Assembly (NCBI GenBank): GCA_038373885.1
Contig: JAWZYV010002480.1
Span: 248,001 to 312,000 of the forward strand
Length of the DNA: 64,000 nucleotides
Reading direction: 5' to 3'
Source of the DNA: Cheiracanthium punctorium
Taxonomy: Eukaryota; Arthropoda; Arachnida; Araneae; Cheiracanthiidae
In this document: positions 57,889-64,000 of the stretch, in pieces
Layout of the letters: every line of letters starts with the position of its first letter
How positions within the stretch are numbered: position 1 is the first letter of the stretch
The notes under the pieces: model-generated
The model's input: only the letters and a program-made list of their open reading frames with translations
Databases searched by the model: none
Told to the model about the DNA's origin: nothing
Position numbers and translations under genes: made by a program

Positions 57889-58551
57889 ATGTCTTGCTTA
57901 ACGAAAGCTAAGAAATGTGATTTGTTATCATTATGCGAAGAGTTAGGTATCAATGTTCTGCCAAATATAAAAGTAGCTGCGCTTTTAAAGTTAATTAAAG
58001 ACTCTGAGGATTTTGATGAAGATTTTGTCAAATCTCGCCTTGAGGTCATAAGAGAAGAAAGAGAAATGGCAATCGCAAGAGAGAGGGAAGAAAGAGAAAT
58101 AGCAATCACAAGAGAGAGGGAAGAAAGAGAAGTAGCAATCGCAGGAGAGAGGGAAGAAAGAGAATTTGAGTTACGACGGTTAGAAATTACCTGTAGACGA
58201 GAAACCACAATAGAAAATCCACTTGAATCTAATAATGAGAATAGAAAACATATTATGACGCGATTCGACGGATCGGGAGATATTAGTATTTATCTAGCAC
58301 TATTCGAAAAACAAATCGGCCGATTAGATATACCTAAAAATGATTGGGTAATGCATTTATTAAGTTTGTTACCATTAGAATTCGTAAATATAATATCGAG
58401 AGAATCGGATCCCTTAGCAGATGATTACGATCACGTGAAAAATCTTATTTTAAAGCGTTTTAAGTTAACGGCAGAAGAATTTTGGCAGAAGTTTATCTCA
58501 CAAGAAACAACAGTCCGCCAATTGGCGAGATTTTGCTTTCGAGCTTCGTAA
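57889..58551 (+). CDS. Gypsy Gag, N-terminal part
   Basis: The start is ATG at 57889, about 140 nt after the LTR. Residues 1-45 form a small helical domain. Residues about 55-100 hold an 11-residue repeat (EEREMAIARER-type) three times, predicted coiled coil. A capsid-like region follows (FEKQIGRLDIPKNDWVMHLL, LPLEFVNIIS). A one-base shift near 58530 ends the frame; the next segment continues it. This Gag pattern is seen in arthropod gypsy elements. Confidence 0.8.
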   Translation: MSCLTKAKKCDLLSLCEELGINVLPNIKVAALLKLIKDSEDFDEDFVKSRLEVIREEREMAIAREREEREIAITREREEREVAIAGEREEREFELRRLEITCRRETTIENPLESNNENRKHIMTRFDGSGDISIYLALFEKQIGRLDIPKNDWVMHLLSLLPLEFVNIISRESDPLADDYDHVKNLILKRFKLTAEEFWQKFISQETTVRQLARFCFRAS

Positions 58552-58576
58552 CTATTTCGATGAGTGGATTCACGGT

Positions 58577-59515
58577 ATGGATGTTGGCGATTTTGAAAAT
58601 CTGAAGGAATTAATTATAACGGATCGCATAAAACAGAGTTTGCCGTATGACATTCAAGAACATTTCATTGATGACCTCCCAAGTATTAAAAAAGTTGATG
58701 TGTTAGTAAACAAGCTAGATGATTATGAAGCCGCCAGGCGTAGTTTCAGGAAGGGTAATCGAAGTTCAAATAATTTTGAAATGACTAATAAAAGATCCTA
58801 CATGAAGGAATCGGATAATGAAAAGTATTTTAATCGTGTCCAAAATAATAATAAATCCAGGTATTCAAATGGCGCGAATAATTCAAATGTTGACTGTGCG
58901 ATAAAAAATAGGGACAGATCAAAAATTAAGTGCTTCGCCTGTAATCTCTACAGCCATGTCGCTTCTCAATGTTTAAATAGAAAAAATGATTGCCAAATTT
59001 CCCGCCATGATTCTCGACAAAATAAAAATTTCAACCAAGTATCCACTTCACATACCAAAAAGGAAGCTAACTTCTATAACTCTATGTCAAATTCCAATAG
59101 GATGGAAAAAGATATTCAAATTAACGGCAAGAATGCAAGATGTTTGATCGATACTGGAAGCGAATTGAACCTAGTGAATTACGAAACTTATATAAAAATT
59201 GGTTCTCCAAAACTATTTTCTGATGATGTAAAAATATCAGGTATCGCCAAAGAAGTAGTACAACCATTAGGTTATTTTACAACGGAATTGTGTATCGATA
59301 ATATTACAATTTCTGCTAATGCTTACGTTATGAAAGATCTCGCGCATGAAATTGTTTTAGGAGTCGACGTAATCAACAAATTAAATTTATCTATGGATGA
59401 AAATGGATTAAAGGTATTAGGCAAGCGCGAAAATGTTTGGATCGGCTACATTAAAGTAGTAAAAGAATTCGTAACTGGATATAAGGAATCGCCTAGAATT
59501 CAGAATATCTTATAA
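58577..59515 (+). pseudogene. Gypsy Gag C-terminus and protease
   Basis: The frame actually resumes near 58530 (FAFELRNYFDEW). A CCHC zinc knuckle, CFACNLYSHVASQC, is at residues 119-132. The aspartic protease motif CLIDTGSELNLV has its Asp at 192, followed by IVLGVDVINKLNL. The last codons before the stop at 59513-59515 come from the inserted Helitron; the element's own coding stops at 59507. Confidence 0.85.
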
Positions 59516-61593
59516 ATAAAAATGAAATTCTGTTTGTTTGTTTGTTTGTGGATTTGATTCGTATACAAATCCACAAAAATTGACCTATCCGCCTGAAATT
59601 TAGTACAGATATGTAAAATAATATAGAATAACTCATAGTCCACTTTAAAACTTTGAAAGTCCACCCGTTCCCGGAATTTAAGAGATTTTTTATGCTATTC
59701 ACGCAAAAAGCTTTCCGTAATTGTAACCCCTGTAGTGATAAAAGTGTGAAATAAGGATCGTGGTTGCCATGTGTGGCGATTTTGCCGAATAAAATGTTTT
59801 AAATTCTCAAAGTAAAAATAAAAGAATAATAATGATTTTTTTTGTTAGTTTATATTCGTAAGGTTATTTTTTTTTAAATTATAATATCGTGTGCATGGGA
59901 AATCAGAGCAGGAATGTAATGCTTTACACGCAAAACAATAAGAATTGAAGATTTCCGGGGCTAATAGGTAAATTATTTTAGTTTGGCGAAAAAATAAAAT
60001 GGCTCAAACGCCGATTTTGTGAAAGTGAGTTCTAGCGGTTTGCAAGGATTTCGGCTTGGCGCAATTTATTGAGAGCTTAAGGAAATAGATTTTTGAAAAC
60101 AAGTGCAAAGGTTTTATTAGAATACAGCGTTAAATTTTAATGATCCGTGAAGAAATAATGCAGTTATTAAGGGATTTCAATTGATCTATCTCCAGAATTC
60201 TCGCCAAATGAGTACATTGATTTAAGTTGGGGGAATTCCGCCAAATTTCAGAAAATTGAAATCTTCTCATTTAGTACATCGGAGTAATGATGAATAAAAC
60301 ACGTTATAGTTGATAATTTTAAAAAATTCGGCTGTATTAAGGGATTCAACTTTTCAAATAAAGGCTTGCTTTACTTTTTCGCGGTCGAACCATTTCCCAT
60401 ATATTATTGCTGCTAAGTCAATGCTTCGAATGATTTCCTGAAAAAACGCTTGCAAAATGGCGTATGTTGGCACTTTGGCGAGGCTTAGATTTGAAACTGG
60501 ATTTTATTTGAGACTGGCATATATAATGACACTGGTTATAGATAAAAATGAATGTTGGTATGAGTGTATGAGGTTGAAAAACTCCAGCACCGTTGAGCAC
60601 CGTTGCACCATGAAATTTGGTTCACCCAAGTCTTTTATGATGGAGAAGGTTTTTATGCTATCCGTTTTCCTCTAACTTGCCACAAGGTGGCGCAGCAGAA
60701 CGTCGAATTCAATTCCGTTTAGCCGTTTGCTATGCGAATATCGTCCAACCGATTTCGATGAAATTTGGTACACGCGAATATTAGAACACGGAGAATATTT
60801 TTCACTATCCATTTTGCTGTAACTTGCCGCTAAATGGCGCTGAAAAGCATCAACTTCTATACAGTTCGACCGATCGGCATAAAATTTTTTATACTTACAC
60901 ATTTGAGCACGAAGAATATATTCTAACTGCGTTCCTTTTGATGTTACTCACCACTAAATGACACTGCAATGCATTATTATTTTAACTCGCCACTAGATGA
61001 CGCTGCAGCAGGCCAAATTCTTGACCATTCAAACGGTCGCTATGAAAATCAGTATACATAGCTATTTGAACAATGAGAATATTTTGGCGTTATCCATTTT
61101 GCTATAACTCGCCACTTGACGGCGCTGTAGCAAATCATTACTTTATTGAACCACTGGATGGCCCTGCAGTGTATCACTTCTTGACTGTGCAAATGATCGC
61201 TATGAAAATAGGTATACATAGGTATTTGAACACGGGGAAGAGTTTGGCGCTATCCATTTTCTTATAACTTGCCACTAAATGTCGCGTCAACACATGAACT
61301 TCAGGACTGTCCAGCCGATAGTCATGAAAATTCGTATACATCGATATCTGAATGCGAAAAATATTTTCGCCGTATCCGTTTTGCTAAAACTCGCCACTAG
61401 ATTGCGCTACGCCGCATGGCCTTCTGCACCGTACAAACGATTGCCTTGCAATTCGGTATGCATGATTATTGGACACAATATAACGCGATATCCACTTTGC
61501 TATATCTGTTTATTACAATGAATAGTAATCACCACAAATCGTAATATCAAAAAGTCCATTCATTCCCGTGCGAAGAACGGGTACTTCAGCTAG
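59508..61593 (+). mobile_element. Helitron family 1, second copy, inserted in gypsy pol
   Basis: It begins TCTTATAAATAAAAATG after A and ends ACGGGTACTTCAGCTAG before T, as in the intron 7 copy. It is 2086 bp and collinear with that copy, without the hAT and copia insertions, so it supplies the empty site. Repeats built on 'CGCCACTAGATGACGCTGCA' fill 60600-61530. Removing it restores the gypsy reading frame exactly. Confidence 0.94.
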
Positions 61594-61595
61594 TT

Positions 61596-61913
61596 GAAAA
61601 TAAAAACACTTTTCAAATAAATGAACTGTTGACACATCAATATTCACCTAATGAAACGGATTCAAACGAAAATACTTGTATAAAAACATCTTATATAAAT
61701 CACGAGAGTAGTGTAAACAAGGTCTTAAATGAGAATCAAGTTTTCCTTGAGAGCAAGGGGAAAGAATTTGAAAATGAAGGGTTACCAGAAAATAATTTTT
61801 TGATTAATCTATCCGAAGCTGTAAGCTCTGAAGAAATAGATTTGAGTCATTTGATTAAGTTAGATTGTAAAGAAGAAATCAGGAAGTTGATTGCAGATTA
61901 CAAACCAAGATAA
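61596..61913 (+). pseudogene. Gypsy Pol, segment between protease and RT
   Basis: The frame resumes directly after the Helitron and reads through an acidic linker to SHLIKLDCKEEIRKLIADYK. This is the usual lead-in to gypsy RT. It ends at a TAA (61911-61913); the same frame continues in the RT. Confidence 0.7.
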
Positions 61914-61934
61914 ACGAAGACTGCTGAACTGAAG

Positions 61935-63107
61935 ATGAGCATAATTTTAACTGACGATATACCTGTGAGCGAGCGTCCACGAAGATTTCCTTTGAAAGAA
62001 CAGAAAATAATAGATCAAATTCATGAATGGTTAAGGGATGGGATAATTAGACCTAGTTATTCTGATTATGCTGCACCAGTGGTGTTATGTAAAAAAAAAG
62101 ATAACTCGTATAGGTTGTGTGTAGATTATCGAAAATTAAATCGGAAGATCGTTAAAGACCGTTTCCCTTTACCATTAATTGAAGACGTATTAGATCACTT
62201 GGAGAAGGCGAAAGTTTTTACAACTTTAGATCTGAAAAACGCCTTTTTTCACGTCGAAATAGATGAGAAGAGCAGAAAATATACTGCATTTGTTACACAT
62301 AATGGGGAATATGAATTTTTAAAATGTCCTTTCGGGTTAAGCACATCACCAAGTCAATTTCAACGATTCATAAATAGAGTTTTCAGGGAGTTGCTGCGTG
62401 ATAATACTATTGTTATTTACATGGATGATATAATCATTCCATCCAAAGATGAAGAGGAAGGAATTGAAAAGTTAAAGAGAGTGCTGACTGTTGCCTCTGA
62501 ATACGGGTTGGACATCAATTTTAAAAAGTGTCAGTTTTTGAAAAGAAAAGTTGAATTTCTCGGTTATGTCGTGGAAGACGGAACGATACAACCTTCACCC
62601 AATAAGTCATTAGCCGTTCAAAGGTTTCCTCAGCCTAAATCCATTAAGCAAGTTCAGTCATTTCTAGGGTTAAGTGGATATTTTCGCAAGTTTATACCCA
62701 AATATGCCCAGATAGCCAGACCATTGAGTGATCTACTACGAAAGCCAGTATTACATTTGTTCAAACAAGGATCTCCATTAGAATTGCACACTGACGCAAG
62801 CAGCCATGGTTTTGGTGCTGTATTACTACAGAAAGGAGATAATGAAAAATTTCATCCTATACAATATATGAGTAAGAAGACAACTTCTCAACAAGAAAAG
62901 TATTGCAGTTATGAATTAGAGGTACTCGCAATAATCGAAGCCCTAAAAAAATTCAGAAACTATCTGTTAAGTTCAAAATTCAAGATCATTACTGATTGTC
63001 AGGCATTTCAGAAAACGTTGAACAAAAAGGAATTAGCGGCAAGAGTTGCCAGATGGGTTTTATTCCTAGAAGACTTTGATTATGAAATCGAACAGCAGAT
63101 CGAATGA
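61935..63107 (+). CDS. Gypsy reverse transcriptase and RNase H (390 codons)
   Basis: RT motifs are in order: RLCVDYRKLNRKIVKDRFPL, FTTLDLKNAFFHVEI, FLKCPFGLSTSPSQFQRF and the catalytic YMDD at residues 162-165. FLGYVVEDGTIQPSP and the FLGLSGYFRKFI connection follow. RNase H begins LHTDASSHGFGAVL (Asp 287) and includes SYELEVLAIIEALKKFRNYL. The frame is the same as the segment before it. A shift near 63090 truncates it just before KHVDALSR. Confidence 0.93.
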   Translation: MSIILTDDIPVSERPRRFPLKEQKIIDQIHEWLRDGIIRPSYSDYAAPVVLCKKKDNSYRLCVDYRKLNRKIVKDRFPLPLIEDVLDHLEKAKVFTTLDLKNAFFHVEIDEKSRKYTAFVTHNGEYEFLKCPFGLSTSPSQFQRFINRVFRELLRDNTIVIYMDDIIIPSKDEEEGIEKLKRVLTVASEYGLDINFKKCQFLKRKVEFLGYVVEDGTIQPSPNKSLAVQRFPQPKSIKQVQSFLGLSGYFRKFIPKYAQIARPLSDLLRKPVLHLFKQGSPLELHTDASSHGFGAVLLQKGDNEKFHPIQYMSKKTTSQQEKYCSYELEVLAIIEALKKFRNYLLSSKFKIITDCQAFQKTLNKKELAARVARWVLFLEDFDYEIEQQIE

Positions 63108-63427
63108 AACATGTGGATGCACTGAGTCGAAACACTGTTCTAATCATCACTAGATCTTTAGATGGGGTAACAGCCCGAATTATCACTTCACAAGAGCAGG
63201 ATGAACATATAAAAACCTTTGTTGACAAGGGAGAAGAAAACGGTTACTTCCTTAAGAATAATGCGTTATACAAGTGGGAAAATGGAAGAGAGTTGCTAGT
63301 AGTACCTGAAGAAATGCAAAATGAAATCATTAAAAAGATGCATAACAGAGATCACTTTGCTGTCTCCAAAACAGAAGAATTAGTAAAGCAAGAGTTCTAT
63401 ATTCCAAAATTGAGAGTTTTGATTTGA
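63104..63427 (+). pseudogene. Gypsy Pol: RNase H end and integrase zinc-finger region
   Basis: The frame begins MKHVDALSR, the conserved end of gypsy RNase H, then continues through NNALYKWENGRELLVVPEEM and MHNRDHFAVSKTEELVKQEFY, the start of the integrase H2C2 zinc-binding domain. It stops at 63425-63427; a one-base shift leads on to the integrase core. Confidence 0.8.
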
Positions 63428-64000
63428 AAAAATTGAGATTGAGTGTTTTGAGATTTTACACAATAGAAAACGCGGTAAAGCCGAAGGATTTTTGAATCCA
63501 ATTCCAAAAGAAAACTTGCCCTTAAGCACCTACCATATTGATCACATTGGCCCATTGCCATCTACAGACAAAAGATATCAGTATATTTTCACAGTAACAG
63601 ATGCTTTCACGAAGTTTACGTGGTTTTATCCTGTTAAGTCTACATCAGCCAAAGAAGTTATAGACAAACTGAAACTACAACAAGTAGTGTTCGGCAATCC
63701 TTCAAGAATAATATCAGACAGGGGGTCTGCATTCACATCTAAAGAATTTGAAGAATATTGTGCAGAGCAAAGTATCGAACACATAAAGATAACGACCGGA
63801 TTGCCTAGAGGGAACGGACAGGTCGAAAGAACGCATGCCATCTTGATTCCAGTTCTGTCAAAACTTTCTAAAGAAGACAGTTCAAAGTGGTACAAGTACG
63901 TAGCCGACGTACAGAGAATCATCAATAGTTCTACCACAAGAAGTACGAAATTCACTCCTTTTGAATTATTGATAGGAATTAAAATGAAAGATAAGAATGA
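63423..64000 (+). pseudogene. Gypsy integrase core, runs off window end
   Basis: An open frame from 63423 to the end encodes NRKRGKAEGFLNPIPK, then the DDE core. The first Asp is at 63540-63542 (YHIDHIGPLP), the second at 63717-63719 (IISDRGSAFTS) and Glu at 63825-63827 (GNGQVERTH), with 35 residues between the last two. The conserved TKFTPFELLIG follows. No stop is seen before 64000. Confidence 0.9.

Larger units (their letters stand above)
57448..64000 (+). mobile_element. Ty3/gypsy retrotransposon, 3' end outside window
   Basis: Order: 5' LTR, primer-binding site, Gag with zinc knuckle, protease, (Helitron insertion), RT, RNase H, H2C2 zinc finger and integrase, the gypsy order with integrase last. 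The coding region has frameshifts near 58530, 63090 and 63420 and a stop at 61911-61913. The element is therefore inactive. No envelope-like frame is visible within the window. Confidence 0.88.

Noticed and set aside
57879..58208. Open frame on the - strand rich in SLSSLSLAIA repeats
   Set aside because: It is the antisense of the Glu/Arg coiled-coil repeat in gypsy Gag.

Overview
The window is AT-rich eukaryotic nuclear DNA from an animal, most likely an arthropod and plausibly an arachnid. The evidence is one intron-rich conserved animal gene with GT-AG introns and a dense, mixed load of transposable elements: Tc1/mariner, pogo/Tigger, hAT, Helitron, Penelope-like, Ty1/copia and Ty3/gypsy. 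The species assignment is inference. No prokaryotic features, CRISPR arrays or rRNA genes were seen.

The only host gene I can support is the 3' part of a PDE8-type cAMP phosphodiesterase on the + strand. Nine coding exons run from 958 to 40803 and join without frame errors into 444 codons plus a stop. They cover the end of the linker and the whole catalytic domain. The invariant His of the HNxxH motif, the HD metal pair, the metal-binding Asp and the substrate Gln are all present. The PAS/REC-side exons must lie upstream of the window. A poly(A) signal sits about 500 nt after the stop.

The introns hold most of the transposons. Intron 1 has a pogo/Tigger element (2445-8531) with a GC-rich 81-82 bp minisatellite inside it, and a Penelope-like fragment with 193-bp inverted arms (9081-10148). 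Introns 4 and 5 carry two opposite copies of one mariner-type element (12815-15966 and 16794-20208) on either side of exon 5. Intron 7 holds a four-level nest: a copia element inside a hAT element inside a Helitron inside an unclassified TIR element. Target duplications or empty-site comparison support the three outer insertions; the copia level rests on its LTR structure. Intron 8 has a piggyBac-like MITE and two Penelope C-terminal relics.

Downstream of the gene (41-64 kb) are Helitrons, a hAT MITE with a perfect 8-bp duplication, a mariner pseudogene, a third copy of the unclassified TIR family, a decayed gypsy integrase on the - strand, a possible solo LTR, and a Ty3/gypsy element (57448 to beyond the end). 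The gypsy coding frame is split by a second copy of the Helitron seen in intron 7.

No convincing new cellular system was found. The most interesting signals are the nested insertion record, a stop-free 96-nt intron in PDE8 that would encode a hydrophobic insert, inverted transposons flanking a catalytic exon, and a TIR family with 5-bp target duplications that I could not assign to a superfamily.
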